64,000 nt of DNA, from the NCBI RefSeq assembly GCF_013294005.1, contig NZ_JABSNK010000013.1, forward strand, positions 25,702 to 89,701, written 5' to 3'. The position numbers and the translations under genes are program-made. The notes under the pieces are model-generated. The model made no database searches. It was not told the DNA's origin and was given only the letters and a program-made list of their open reading frames with translations. Shown piece by piece: positions 1-9,554 of the stretch. The DNA is from Flavobacterium gelidicaeli. Its GTDB lineage: Bacteria; Bacteroidota; Bacteroidia; Flavobacteriales; Flavobacteriaceae. The first letter of the stretch is position 1. The number at the start of each line of letters is the position of its first letter.

Positions 1-1
1 G

Positions 2-2461
2 GGTGGAGCGGCAGTTTCCTCTGCAGATACAGGTGCTTTTAGTTCCGGTATTGAATTAAATGCTATCCAGCGTTCGAATCCAGAAATGCAAAAACGTGCT
101 GCTAATGCCATTCGTGGATTAGTGGAAAGTGATGTTAACCCAATTGTTTCTATTCACGATCACGGAGCAGGTGGACACTTAAACTGTCTATCAGAACTAG
201 TAGAAGAAACAGGTGGATTAATTGATCTTGATAAATTACCTGTGGGTGACCCTACCCTTTCGGCAAAAGAAATTATTGGTAACGAGTCACAAGAAAGAAT
301 GGGACTTGTTATTGCTAAAGAAAATATTGATATTTTACAACGCATTGCAGACAGAGAGCGTTCTCCTATGTATCAAGTAGGTGATGTAACGGGCGATCAT
401 CGTTTTACATTCGAATCAAAAACTACTGGTGCTAAACCTATGGATTATGCCCTTGAAGATTTCTTTGGTAGTTCTCCAAAAGTTGTAATGAACGATAAGA
501 ACATTGATAGAAATTATGCCGACTTAGAATATAGCGTTAAAAATATCTCAACTTATTTAGAGCAAGTATTACAGCTAGAAGCAGTTGCTTGTAAAGACTG
601 GTTGACAAATAAAGTAGACCGCTGTGTAGGTGGAAAAGTAGCCAAGCAACAAACGGCAGGACCTTTACAATTGCCATTGAATAACTGTGGTGTAATGGCC
701 CTAGATTACAACGGTAAAGAAGGTGTTGCTACCTCAATTGGCCACTCGCCTATCGCGTCCTTAATTGATCCTGTTGCAGGAACAAGAACGGCAATTGCTG
801 AGTCTTTATCTAATATCGTATGGGCTCCTATAAAAGGTGGTTTAGACGGAATTTCACTTTCGGCTAACTGGATGTGGGCTTGTAAAAATGAAGGCGAAGA
901 CGCTCGTTTGTATGCAGCTGTTCAAAGTTGTTCAGATTTTGCAATCGAATTAGGAGTGAATATTCCAACTGGGAAAGATTCGCTTTCAATGAAACAACGT
1001 TATCCAAACGACGAGGTAATTGCGCCAGGAACGGTAATTATTTCGGCCGGTGGAAACTGTACTGATATTCAAAAAGTAGTTGAACCTGTGCTTCAAAGAG
1101 ACGGGGATTCTATTTATTACATTAATTTGTCGCAAGATGAGTTCAAACTAGGCGGTTCTTCGTTTGCACAAACATTGAACAAAATAGGAAAAGACGCACC
1201 AACTATAAAAGATGCTGCTTTCTTCAAAAAAGCCTTTAATACAATACAAGAATTGATTCTTGACAATCAAATTTTAGCTGGACACGATATAGGAAGTGGT
1301 GGTTTGATCACAACTTTACTAGAGATGTGTTTTGCAGATGTGAATTTGGGTGCCAAAATTGATTTCTCTGTTTTTGAGGAAAAAGACATTATCAAATACC
1401 TTTTTGCTGAGAACATTGGTCTTGTCTTTCAAGCAAAAAATGATGCTGAGTTAGAAGCTAAATTAAATACAAACGGTGTTTCTTTCTACAAACTAGGAAC
1501 AGTTACCACTAGTGCCAAAATAGAATTTAGTTCTTGTGCATTAGATATTGCACACTACAGAGATATTTGGTTCAAAACCTCTTTCTTACTAGATCAAAAA
1601 CAATCCAAAAACGGAACAGCGGAAGCACGTTTTGACAATTATAAAAACCAAGCATTACAGTTTACTTTCCCTGCTCATTTTACAGGTAAAAAACCAGTAA
1701 TCAGTGGTGGAGAGCGACCAAAAGCGGCTATCATTCGTGAAAAAGGAAGTAACTCAGAACGCGAAATGGCAAATGCCATGTATTTAGCCGGTTTTGATGT
1801 TAAAGACATTCACATGACCGATTTGATTTCTGGCCGTGAAAACTTAGAAGACGTTCAATTCATTGGTGCTGTTGGAGGTTTCTCTAACTCAGATGTATTG
1901 GGGTCAGCAAAAGGTTGGGCTGGAGCTTTCTTGTACAACGAAAAAGCAAAAACGGCCTTAGACAATTTCTTTAAAAGAGAAGACACTTTATCTGTTGGGA
2001 TTTGTAATGGTTGCCAACTGTTGATGGAATTAGAAAAAATAAATCCAGAGCATGAAGTGCACGGAAAAATGCTGCATAATGATAGTAACAAACACGAGAG
2101 TATCTTTACATCGGTGACGATTCAAGAAAACAAATCGGTGATGTTGTCAAGCCTTTCAGGAGCAACATTAGGAGTTTGGGTATCACACGGTGAAGGAAAA
2201 TTTAATTTACCAGAGCCAGAAGCAAACTACAACATCGTAGGTAAATATGGTTACGATAGTTACCCTGCAAACCCAAATGGTTCTGACTACAACACGGCAA
2301 TGCTTTGTGACACTACAGGTCGTCACCTAGTGATGATGCCACATATTGAGCGATCAACTTTTCAATGGAACTGGGCTAATTATCCTAAAGATAGAAACGA
2401 TGAGGTTTCGCCATGGCATGAAGCATTTGTAAATGCACGATTGTGGATTGAGAATAAATAA
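2..2461 (+). CDS. purL: Phosphoribosylformylglycinamidine synthase, 5' end outside window
   Basis: Large single-chain PurL (FGAM synthase) of de novo purine synthesis, which converts FGAR, ATP and glutamine to FGAM in the cytoplasm. The reading frame is open from base 2, so the gene is cut by the window edge and the first internal ATG at 86 is not the start. About 820 residues are visible; the family is usually about 1,200 to 1,300, so roughly the N-terminal third is missing. The visible part holds AIRS-like synthetase domains (for example PTGKDSLSMKQRYPNDE) and a C-terminal class I glutamine amidotransferase domain. The latter has the nucleophile motif GICNGCQ and ends near MPHIERS. No frameshift is seen. 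The last 59 bp recur at 3413-3471, downstream of the next gene. Confidence 0.97.
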   Translation, partial: GGAAVSSADTGAFSSGIELNAIQRSNPEMQKRAANAIRGLVESDVNPIVSIHDHGAGGHLNCLSELVEETGGLIDLDKLPVGDPTLSAKEIIGNESQERMGLVIAKENIDILQRIADRERSPMYQVGDVTGDHRFTFESKTTGAKPMDYALEDFFGSSPKVVMNDKNIDRNYADLEYSVKNISTYLEQVLQLEAVACKDWLTNKVDRCVGGKVAKQQTAGPLQLPLNNCGVMALDYNGKEGVATSIGHSPIASLIDPVAGTRTAIAESLSNIVWAPIKGGLDGISLSANWMWACKNEGEDARLYAAVQSCSDFAIELGVNIPTGKDSLSMKQRYPNDEVIAPGTVIISAGGNCTDIQKVVEPVLQRDGDSIYYINLSQDEFKLGGSSFAQTLNKIGKDAPTIKDAAFFKKAFNTIQELILDNQILAGHDIGSGGLITTLLEMCFADVNLGAKIDFSVFEEKDIIKYLFAENIGLVFQAKNDAELEAKLNTNGVSFYKLGTVTTSAKIEFSSCALDIAHYRDIWFKTSFLLDQKQSKNGTAEARFDNYKNQALQFTFPAHFTGKKPVISGGERPKAAIIREKGSNSEREMANAMYLAGFDVKDIHMTDLISGRENLEDVQFIGAVGGFSNSDVLGSAKGWAGAFLYNEKAKTALDNFFKREDTLSVGICNGCQLLMELEKINPEHEVHGKMLHNDSNKHESIFTSVTIQENKSVMLSSLSGATLGVWVSHGEGKFNLPEPEANYNIVGKYGYDSYPANPNGSDYNTAMLCDTTGRHLVMMPHIERSTFQWNWANYPKDRNDEVSPWHEAFVNARLWIENK
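2403..2461 (+). repeat. Direct repeat copy 1 (3' end of purL)
   Basis: The last 59 bp of purL, including its stop codon, are repeated in direct orientation at 3413-3471 with 3 mismatches. The repeat pair brackets the DUF3667 gene. The period is 1,010 bp. Confidence 0.95.
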
Positions 2462-2580
2462 AGTGTACTAAATTTCAACTTTGATAGAGCTTTCAAATAG
2501 TATGATTGAAAGCTTTATCAATTGAAAAACAACAAACCTTGTCTTTTACCGACTGAATAAAACATTTAACAAATTAGCGT

Positions 2581-3354
2581 ATGAATAACAAGCAATGTTT
2601 AAACTGTGAACAAAAAGTATCTGGGAATTATTGTGAAAATTGCGGGCAAAAAAATAATACACATCCTATTACATTAAAACATTTTTTGTTTCATGACATT
2701 ATACACGGTGTTTTGCATTTGGAAAAAGGTATTTTATTAACAATAAAGGAAACTTTTACAAGACCTGGACAAGCAGCATTGGATTACATTAATGGTAAAA
2801 GAGTCAAGTACTATAATGTTTTTTATCTCATTTTAATGCTGATCGGATTAAATATTCTTACAGTGCATTATTATCATGAAATTAACCACTCACCAGTAAA
2901 GGGAAATATAGGCAATGGTTTAAAATTCATGAATTTTTTATCGGCTAATGTAAAAGTAGTTTTACTAGGGTTTGTTCCATTAATTGCTATAAATGCAATT
3001 CTTATTTTCAGAAGATTGAAACTCAATATAGCTGAACATTTTATAATTGGAGGAATAAATTTACTAGGAATTCTAGTTTTATGTCTATTCGTAAACTTGT
3101 TTTCACTCTTATACATATTTCAAGGAATAAAAGACTTTGCACAGATTCTTAAAGGTATTTGCCTATTCTTGATCTTTTTATTTCCAGCTTGGACTTACTT
3201 TAATGCTACAAAAAAAAAGTATTCTATCATGGGTTTTATATGGAGGGTTCTCATGTTTTATTCGTTAACTATCATTGAGACTATCATTATAATGGGGTTT
3301 ATTATTTATCTAGTAACGGGTCAAACTCAAACACCTTTAATTATCAATTTATAA
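2581..3354 (+). CDS. DUF3667 family membrane protein
   Basis: Protein of 257 residues. The N-terminus is a zinc-ribbon-like CX2C-X8-CX2C (C6, C9, C18, C21), followed by a conserved amphipathic stretch (HDIIHGVLHLEKGILLT, then TRPGQAALDYINGKRVKYYN). Four or five hydrophobic membrane segments fill residues about 78 to 250. This layout matches the Bacteroidetes DUF3667 family, whose function is unknown. The gene lies alone between purL and a second copy of the purL 3' end, which suggests it arrived by insertion or recombination at the purL end. The 119-bp upstream gap shows no clear promoter. Alternative: a degenerate relative of DUF3667 lacking the usual C-terminus. Confidence 0.85.
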   Translation: MNNKQCLNCEQKVSGNYCENCGQKNNTHPITLKHFLFHDIIHGVLHLEKGILLTIKETFTRPGQAALDYINGKRVKYYNVFYLILMLIGLNILTVHYYHEINHSPVKGNIGNGLKFMNFLSANVKVVLLGFVPLIAINAILIFRRLKLNIAEHFIIGGINLLGILVLCLFVNLFSLLYIFQGIKDFAQILKGICLFLIFLFPAWTYFNATKKKYSIMGFIWRVLMFYSLTIIETIIIMGFIIYLVTGQTQTPLIINL

Positions 3355-3412
3355 TCGTTATTTCTATAGAGCATCTTGAATTAGGTCAACTTCTCTTTAG
3401 ACCTAGTCTACA

Positions 3413-3471
3413 AGGTTTCGCCATGGCATGAAGCGTTTGTAAATGCACGATTGTGGATTGAGAAAAAGTAA
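3413..3471 (+). repeat. Direct repeat copy 2 (displaced purL 3' end)
   Basis: It matches 2403-2461 at 56 of 59 positions. Read in the purL frame it would encode KVSPWHEAFVNARLWIEKK and a stop, i.e. a complete alternative PurL C-terminus with no gene body in front of it. The strong terminator at 3492-3521 follows this copy, not copy 1. This suggests the displaced copy marks the ancestral purL end. Confidence 0.95.
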
Positions 3472-3491
3472 TTTTCTTTTTATACTATTAG

Positions 3492-3521
3492 AAAGCGCTC
3501 TTGAAAAAGAGCGCTTTTTTT
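3492..3521 (+). terminator. Intrinsic terminator
   Basis: Perfect 9-bp stem AGCGCTCTT / AAGAGCGCT with a 4-base loop, followed by a T-run. It probably once served purL directly and now ends the purL-DUF3667 unit. Confidence 0.9.
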
Positions 3522-3562
3522 ATGATGTTCTTTTGAGATTTCAAGACGTAAAGATTCTTAAT

Positions 3563-4054
3563 TTATTTCCCAATTAAAACGCCATCAGCCAGTAGTGAAT
3601 ATTTTGTTTTTGGTGCAGTTATACTATCAATTGCAGCTTGTGATTTACCACCATCTTTAGCATAATGTTTTAAGTCTTCAATAGACTCAACACTCACGTA
3701 GGCCTTCCCACTGATGATTACTTCCTCATTTTTAGAATCCGTAGGAACAAAAAAAGCATAATCTTTAAATTTAACAAAAACTTCCTTATTTTCTGGTAAA
3801 TCCAAATTCATCCAGCAGCCTTTTTCTTTGCATACTGCTTTAATATTTGATCTAAACTTAACCGCAACAGTATCTCCTTGAGACAATTTCTCATAAGTAA
3901 CTAGAACATCTTCCTTAGATAGTACGTTATCTGCTGAGATGCTATCTCCATAGCTAGCATAAGCCATATCAGATTTCATTGTAAGTTCTTTTCCTTCCTT
4001 TTTACAACTTGCTAGTGCCAGAATTGAGCAAGCAATTACAATCGTTTTCTTCAT
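3563..4054 (-). CDS. DUF4920 domain lipoprotein
   Basis: Protein of 163 residues with a lipoprotein signal peptide (lipobox LASC, C17), so it is probably anchored in the envelope. The body carries the DUF4920 signature with paired cysteines in VCKEKGCWM, a hydrophobic VFVKFKDYAFFVPTD strand and an HYAKDGG segment. DUF4920 proteins are conserved in Flavobacteriia and have an OB-fold-like core; their function is unknown. It is transcribed alone against the neighbouring genes. The paired Cys residues could bind a metal or form a disulfide, but that is inference. Confidence 0.85.
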   Translation of the reverse strand: MKKTIVIACSILALASCKKEGKELTMKSDMAYASYGDSISADNVLSKEDVLVTYEKLSQGDTVAVKFRSNIKAVCKEKGCWMNLDLPENKEVFVKFKDYAFFVPTDSKNEEVIISGKAYVSVESIEDLKHYAKDGGKSQAAIDSITAPKTKYSLLADGVLIGK

Positions 4055-4257
4055 TATATTATATTTTGGTTATCTAAATTCAAAAATAGTTATAAAAATA
4101 AAACCTCAGTGGTGTAACTCTTAAAATTTGAATCAAAAAATACGTTTCAATTAGTAATCCAAAGTTTTTAACAAAATAGGAACGTGATGAGAACTTCTAA
4201 ATTATTTTATTTGCGCGATCGTAAAAAAAGATTTAACACCTCCAATCAATGTAACTA

Positions 4258-4848
4258 TTAAATTTGAAGAGGCTCCAAAAAAACCTTATCACCCGCATTT
4301 AATTTCCCTAAAGTTTGTATTTTTCTTGTGGGTGGTGATACAAAAAATGTAGCAAAAGCAACATTTGTATATACTTCTTCAGCTTCTATAGCAACAGTTC
4401 CTGACCGATCAGTAAAAATAACTACTCCCACATTTGTTGCAGCTAACAATGATGATGATTCATATTGCACGTACAAACTATAAATACCGTCTTTTGGTGC
4501 TACAAATTTATATAAGGTAGTATTATAGTCGTTATTTTCATCAAATAATTCAGTATTAAAAGCAATCCTTTTATAACCTGTACTACAACCCACCGCTAAA
4601 CCAAGAGATGTTGTAGCAGAACCAGTAGCTTTTACAAACTTTAAATGACTATCAAATATTTGCTGAGAAGTTACCCTATTTACTACTCCTGCTTTAACAA
4701 CTAAAACTGAATCTTTTGAAGATAGTAAACCAGTATCTAAGTTAACAATTCGAACTTTTAAATCCCCATTTACATCCAACTGAGCAGACGGTGATGTTGT
4801 ACCAATACCTACTTAGACAAAACTCGCAAACGAAATAAAAAAAAAGAA
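4258..4848 (-). pseudogene. Decayed secreted protein with VGIGTT-type N-terminus
   Basis: The open part (4258-4779, 173 residues) has only a TTG as a possible start. The same frame continues upstream through VGIGTTSPSAQLDVNGDLKV, a repeat-like start typical of flavobacterial surface or fibre-like proteins just after signal-peptide cleavage. It then hits a TAA (4813-4815) and beyond that a hydrophobic run FFFFISFASFV that looks like a signal-peptide core, but no ATG. The TAA sits where CAA (Gln after the cleavage site) would be expected. I read this as a gene broken by a nonsense change and loss of its start. The C-terminal part resembles a C1q/TNF-like beta domain (Y-x-LYVQYESS), but only weakly. 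Confidence 0.65.
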
Positions 4849-4887
4849 TTAAATAATCTGTGTGTGTTTTAAATAATTATTTTTTTT

Positions 4888-4965
4888 GGGCGTGACCACA
4901 ATGGTCAGGCTATTCGCTAAAATCTCCCTAAAAAATGGGAGGATTTACGCTGCTATCCTTCACGC
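4888..4965 (+). repeat. Structured intergenic element, copy A
   Basis: A closing stem GCGTGA (4890-4895) / TCACGC (4960-4965) encloses a small hairpin ACCA-CAA-TGGT, the conserved block TCAGGCTATTCGCT, a second hairpin AAATCTCCC / GGGAGGATTT, and the 3' block CTGCTATCC. Two other copies lie at 43636-43737 and 59694-59808. Orientation is inferred from the shared blocks. It could be a structured RNA or a mobile palindromic DNA element. Confidence 0.75.
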
Positions 4966-5088
4966 AATTGACCTGATAATTAGTACTAAAAACAGCAATC
5001 GGTTTTAAATACAAAATATAATTTTTCATTTATTCAAACAGCAATCATTTTTTTATATAAATTCGTAGCCATAACAATCTCCCCAATC

Positions 5089-5622
5089 ATGTCCATTTAT
5101 AAAAAAATAGCCAAAGTAGGCTCAAAATACATTGGAAAACCAAAATTACTCAAATATGGTTTTAACTGGTCACCCATGTACCGTAGAAGTACCGCCAAAA
5201 TTACTACTGTCTCTAAAGATTTATTAACTATTAGCATCAAACTACCTATCAGTTATAAAAATAAAAACTATGTGAATTCTATTTTTGGTGGTAGCATGTT
5301 TGCTGCAGTAGACCCAATTCCAATGATCCAATTGATGCATCTTATAGGTGATGATTTTGTTGTCTGGGATAAGGCAGCTGAAATTTTCTTTAAAAGGCCT
5401 GCAAAAGAAAACCTCTACGCCGACTTTACGTTTTCATTAGCTGAAATAGACGAAATAAAAAAACATGTAGCACAGAAAAAGGAATACGAAATAGTAAAAA
5501 CAACTACATTAACTAATCTAGACCAGTCTATTGTATTTTGTGAGATTAGAAAAACAATTTATATTGCTGATAAAAACTTCTTCAAAGAAAAAAGAAATAA
5601 GAAAAAATTAGCCCATAAGTAA
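5089..5622 (+). CDS. DUF4442 domain protein (hotdog thioesterase-like)
   Basis: Protein of 177 residues matching DUF4442, a hotdog-fold family related to PaaI-like thioesterases. The conserved hotdog core is visible as NYVNSIFGGSMFAAVDPIPM, the loop plus central helix, followed by the beta strands carrying FFKRPAKENLYADFTFS. No signal peptide or membrane segment is seen. Enzymatic activity on acyl-CoA is inferred from the fold only. It is a single gene, with AT-rich gaps on both sides and no operon partner. Confidence 0.85.
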   Translation: MSIYKKIAKVGSKYIGKPKLLKYGFNWSPMYRRSTAKITTVSKDLLTISIKLPISYKNKNYVNSIFGGSMFAAVDPIPMIQLMHLIGDDFVVWDKAAEIFFKRPAKENLYADFTFSLAEIDEIKKHVAQKKEYEIVKTTTLTNLDQSIVFCEIRKTIYIADKNFFKEKRNKKKLAHK

Positions 5623-5868
5623 TTTTTGATATCTATAATTCGCATTTTTAAATTGGTTTATTATTGCTTTTACTTTTAAGAAAATATTAATTACAATTTT
5701 TCATTCGATACAAAAGCACAACTACCTTATAATCAAAGCCTATAAAACAAACTTAAAAATATATAGCAATATCAATCAAAATAAGCATTGCTATAAAGTT
5801 GAGTTTACTAAATTTGCTTTCCCAAAAACATAAAGGTCTACTTATCATTTAATCCAAAAAAATAAAAA

Positions 5869-6447
5869 ATGAAATCCCTAAATCTCTATTTAATTCTAAC
5901 AATTTTATTTGCAACAAATACCTACGCACAAAAAAAAGCAATATCAATTACAGTTAATGATAAAGAACACTTTATAAAAACAGATATAAAATACCCAATT
6001 ACAGGGACCTATTTATTTGAAGGAACAAAAGAACCAATTGTACAATTAAACCCAAATGGTACTGGAATATTTCAATTGCATGATCAAGCACCTAAGAGTA
6101 TGACTTGGGGTATTGAATGTTCAAAACAAGGAATTCCTATATTTAAAGAAGGTTTTAGCAGTGCTGTATACTCTCTTTGGTACAAAACAGACGAAAGTGA
6201 TAAGGCATTTAAAATCATTGATACAACTACTGTTGAAGAAGCTAATAGCATGGACGAATTTGGTCAATATGAAGAAACTCCAGAAATAGAGACAGCTGAA
6301 GCAACTACTTCATCTAAGGAAAAGGAAATCAATCCCAATACAATTTATGGTGATTGGAATGAAGTGCAGTTTTCAATTCATTTTAAAAAGAAAAAAATGT
6401 ACATCTTAGGTGAAAGATCTAAGGATTACGAAGAAAAACCACAATAA
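5869..6447 (+). CDS. Secreted protein of unknown function
   Basis: Protein of 192 residues with a clear Sec signal peptide (MKSLNLYLILTILFATNTYA, cleavage after AYA), so it is exported. The mature part contains a beta-rich region (ITGTYLFEGTKEPIVQLNPNGTGIFQLH), a short acidic linker around residues 125 to 150 and a basic C-terminus. I recognise no domain. It lies upstream of a dead histidine-kinase gene, with no sign of cotranscription. Confidence 0.7.
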   Translation: MKSLNLYLILTILFATNTYAQKKAISITVNDKEHFIKTDIKYPITGTYLFEGTKEPIVQLNPNGTGIFQLHDQAPKSMTWGIECSKQGIPIFKEGFSSAVYSLWYKTDESDKAFKIIDTTTVEEANSMDEFGQYEETPEIETAEATTSSKEKEINPNTIYGDWNEVQFSIHFKKKKMYILGERSKDYEEKPQ

Positions 6448-6548
6448 TTTATTGATGTTAATGATATTACTAAATCATTATAAACTGTAAGTCCATAGAT
6501 TTGTTTTGGAAGAATAAAAATCTACAAAGTTGGATTGCAGAAAAAATT

Positions 6549-6624
6549 AAAATTAGCCACAGATTAAATTGATTTCCAAAGGTTAAATCCTTTCAATCTT
6601 ATTTAATCTAGGGCTAAAATTTTT
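6549..6624. repeat. Long imperfect hairpin (intergenic repeat type)
   Basis: The left arm AAAATTAGCCACAGATTAAA (6549-6568) pairs imperfectly with the right arm TTTAATCTAGGGCTAAAA (from 6602). The GCCACAGATTAAA type of hairpin is, from memory, a common intergenic repeat in Flavobacterium genomes. No T-run makes it a clear terminator. Confidence 0.55.
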
Positions 6625-6793
6625 AGAAGCCAAAACAATATCTTCTTAAAGTGCATCGTTATGAACTCTATTTGAGACCAATAAAAAAATAGATGAATAC
6701 AATAACTAACTTGAACTTATAATTGAGCAAAATCTACCTGACAGAACTAAATAGATTGTAGCGCAAAAAATTGTATTAGAGAAAGTCAAAATA

Positions 6794-7481
6794 GATTTAC
6801 AGGCTTTCAAATTTGTCTCTAGTCATGATTCTCGAGAGCCATTACGTAAAGCTAAATTATTCTACTCCATTATATTATAAAGAGTTACACCTATTATATA
6901 GTAAAAGACTATTTACAAAGCAATGATAAGGCATAACACAGAATGAGTGAGCCAATAAAAGACCTCCTCGACAATTCCAGAACAACTACTTCATAAAAAA
7001 ATATAAAATTGTTGCTTCAAAATCTTAAGTAAAAGATGTTAAACATAATTTTTAAGAGAAAAGAAAAAAAGTTCAAATTGAAATCTTAAATAACGTAGAC
7101 ATCACTGTAATTCCTTTTCAATTTAGGCAACTTATTTACAATTTAATCTCAAATGCTTTAAAATTCTTCAAACGTGTTATTTCTCAACACATTACAGTTA
7201 GTTGTGTTTCAGAAATAAATTCATCTGTGAAAAAGTTTTTTTTATAAACTAATAGAAATTATTTCGGCCTAAAAATTGTAGCTAACAGAATTGGTTTTAG
7301 CAATAAATATGGTGATAAAATATTCAATCTTTTTAAGTGATTAGGAACTACCGAAATCAAAATGGGAATAGGAATAGGCTTGGCTATTGTAAAAAAAATC
7401 ATTGATAATCACGACGAACTTATTCAAGCAGAAAACTAGGAAAGAATAGGTACTCCTTCTGTATTTATATCCCTTGGGTAA
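6794..7481 (+). pseudogene. Remnant of a sensor histidine kinase
   Basis: Conceptual translation of this non-coding stretch recovers the ordered boxes of a histidine kinase. They are the H box FVSSHDSREPLRKAKLFYS (from 6794), the N box FQFRQLIYNLISNALKFF (about 7110-7170), an F-box-like KIFNLF (about 7316), and the G2 box MGIGIGLAIVKKIIDNH (about 7360-7410). The last part ends in GTPSVFISLG and a stop. They are interrupted by many in-frame stops and at least one frame change, so the gene is dead. The upstream part (before 6794) shows only faint coiled-coil-like remains. The relatives are PAS-type hybrid or phytochrome-like kinases (SHDLQEPLR type). Confidence 0.8.
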
Positions 7482-7732
7482 TTCAGTTAACAAAAAAAAT
7501 GGTAATTATAGTATTTCAAAAGTTAAAAAAATAGTTTTTTTTGAAAAATATTTCTAAATACCGCATTAATAAAACAGTATTGTAACCGCAAATAAACCTT
7601 TAAATCAGCATTTAGAGAAAACGATTTCGTGAAAAACTTAAAAAAACAATATTTTTTTGATTTAATTTTTTAAAATCAAAAAACCTAAGCATTTTTTTTT
7701 TAATTTGCAACCCAATTCAATATCCCCACATA

Positions 7733-9508
7733 ATGACTCAAATTACAAGACTGTTTGATTTCCCATACTACCAACAAGATAAATTTACTACAATTCCAGA
7801 TGCATTAGTTACCAAAGTTGATGGTGTTTGGGTTAAAACATCTACACAAGAATATATCGCTAAAGCCAATGCAGTGTCAAGAGCACTATTAAGAATGGGC
7901 TTAAAAAAAGGTGATAGAATTGCTTTGATTTCTACTAATAATAGAACCGAATGGAATATCATGGATATTGGGGCTTTACAAACTGGTGCACAAACGGTGC
8001 CTATTTACCCAACTATCTCTGAGGTAGATTATGAATACATTTTAAATCACTCTGAAGCAAGTTATTGTTTCGTTTCGGATGTAGAAGTATTGGCAAAAGT
8101 CAATATGATTAGAGATAAAGTACCGCATTTAAAAGAAGTTTTTAGTTTTGATAAAATTGACGGATGTAAAAACTGGAACGAGCTACTTGCTCTTGGTGAA
8201 GACACGAGCAATCAAAATGAAGTTGAAGAAGCTAAAAACAACGTAAAAGAAGATGATTTAGCAACAATTATCTATACTTCTGGAACAACAGGAAGACCTA
8301 AAGGAGTGATGCTTTCGCACAAAAACATTGTTTCGGATGTATTATATAGTGCAGAACGTATTCCATTTCAAGAAGGAAATGCTACTGCATTAAGTTTTTT
8401 ACCTGTATGCCACATTTTTGAAAGAATGTTACTTTATTTATACCAATATTATGGTGTATCTATTTACTTTGGAGAATCAATTGATAAAATTACTGATAAC
8501 TTAAAAGAAGTAAAACCTACAGTAATTACTGCTGTACCTCGATTATTAGAAAAAGTTTACGATAAAATCTATGCTAAAGGGACAGAATTAACTGGAATCA
8601 AGAAAAAATTATTCTTCTGGGCAATTGACTTAGGATTACGTTATGAGCCTTATGGAGCAAATGGTGCTTGGTATGAGTTTCAATTAAAAATTGCACGTAA
8701 ACTTATTTTTAGCAAATGGAAAGAAGGTTTGGGTGGTAAACTAGAACTTATGGTTTCTGGAAGTGCTGCTTTACAAACAAGGTTAACACGTGTTTTTGCT
8801 GCTGCCGAAATTCCGGTTATGGAAGGATACGGATTAACAGAAACATCTCCAGTAGTCTCCGTAAACGACCTTAGAAACAAAGGGTTTAGAGTAGGAACAG
8901 TAGGAAAGTTAATTGGATGTGTAGAGGTTAAAATTGCTAGCGATGGTGAAATCCTTGTTAAAGGACCTAACGTAATGATGGGTTACTTAAAAGACGAGAA
9001 ATTAACTAACGAAGTTATTGTAGACGGATATTTCCATACAGGAGATATAGGTGAATTTGACAAAGATGGTTTCTTAAAAATTACCGACCGTAAAAAAGAG
9101 ATGTTTAAAACTTCTGGAGGAAAATACATCGCACCACAAATTATAGAAAACTTAATGAAACAATCTCGTTTCATCGAACAAATAATGGTAATAGGGGAAG
9201 GACAAAAAATGCCAGCTGCTTTTATCCAACCTAATTTTGATTTTGTAAAAGAATGGGCTGCTATTCATAAATTTGATATAGGAACAACTAACGAAGAAAT
9301 TGTTACTAACGAAAAAGTAATTGCTCGTATTCAAGAAGAAATTGATCACATCAATGTAAAATTTGGACATTGGGAACAAATTAAACGCTTTGAGCTAACT
9401 CCTGACATATGGTCCATAGAAGGTGGGCACTTGACACCAACATTAAAACTGAAACGTAAAATTATTCTGCAACAGTACGATGCTTTATATAATAAAATTT
9501 TCAACTAG
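7733..9508 (+). CDS. Long-chain fatty-acid--CoA ligase (AMP-forming)
   Basis: Protein of 591 residues of the ANL superfamily. It activates fatty acids to acyl-CoA with ATP, the entry step of beta-oxidation. The P-loop-like AMP-binding motif YTSGTTGRPKG lies near residues 181 to 191. Other motifs are MEGYGLTETSPVVS, GYFHTGDIGEFD and the A8 hinge ITDRKKEMFKTSGGKYIAP. Its length fits the FadD15-like bacterial long-chain group. It lies just upstream of the MarR-fad operon but has its own terminator, so it is a separate transcription unit in the same functional cluster. Confidence 0.93.
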   Translation: MTQITRLFDFPYYQQDKFTTIPDALVTKVDGVWVKTSTQEYIAKANAVSRALLRMGLKKGDRIALISTNNRTEWNIMDIGALQTGAQTVPIYPTISEVDYEYILNHSEASYCFVSDVEVLAKVNMIRDKVPHLKEVFSFDKIDGCKNWNELLALGEDTSNQNEVEEAKNNVKEDDLATIIYTSGTTGRPKGVMLSHKNIVSDVLYSAERIPFQEGNATALSFLPVCHIFERMLLYLYQYYGVSIYFGESIDKITDNLKEVKPTVITAVPRLLEKVYDKIYAKGTELTGIKKKLFFWAIDLGLRYEPYGANGAWYEFQLKIARKLIFSKWKEGLGGKLELMVSGSAALQTRLTRVFAAAEIPVMEGYGLTETSPVVSVNDLRNKGFRVGTVGKLIGCVEVKIASDGEILVKGPNVMMGYLKDEKLTNEVIVDGYFHTGDIGEFDKDGFLKITDRKKEMFKTSGGKYIAPQIIENLMKQSRFIEQIMVIGEGQKMPAAFIQPNFDFVKEWAAIHKFDIGTTNEEIVTNEKVIARIQEEIDHINVKFGHWEQIKRFELTPDIWSIEGGHLTPTLKLKRKIILQQYDALYNKIFN

Positions 9509-9523
9509 CCAAAACCAAATAAA

Positions 9524-9554
9524 AAAACCACGAATTAGTATTCGTGGTTTTTTT
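9524..9554 (+). terminator. Intrinsic terminator after acyl-CoA ligase
   Basis: Stem AAACCACGAAT / ATTCGTGGTTT with a short loop, followed by a T-run. Confidence 0.9.

Noticed and set aside
86..88. ATG at 86 as the purL start
   Set aside because: The frame is open to the window edge and the upstream residues continue PurL homology; the gene is simply cut.
2403..3471. Reading the purL repeat pair as attachment sites of an integrative element
   Set aside because: No integrase, recombinase or excisionase is present between the copies; recombination with foreign DNA explains it equally well. Kept only as a finding.
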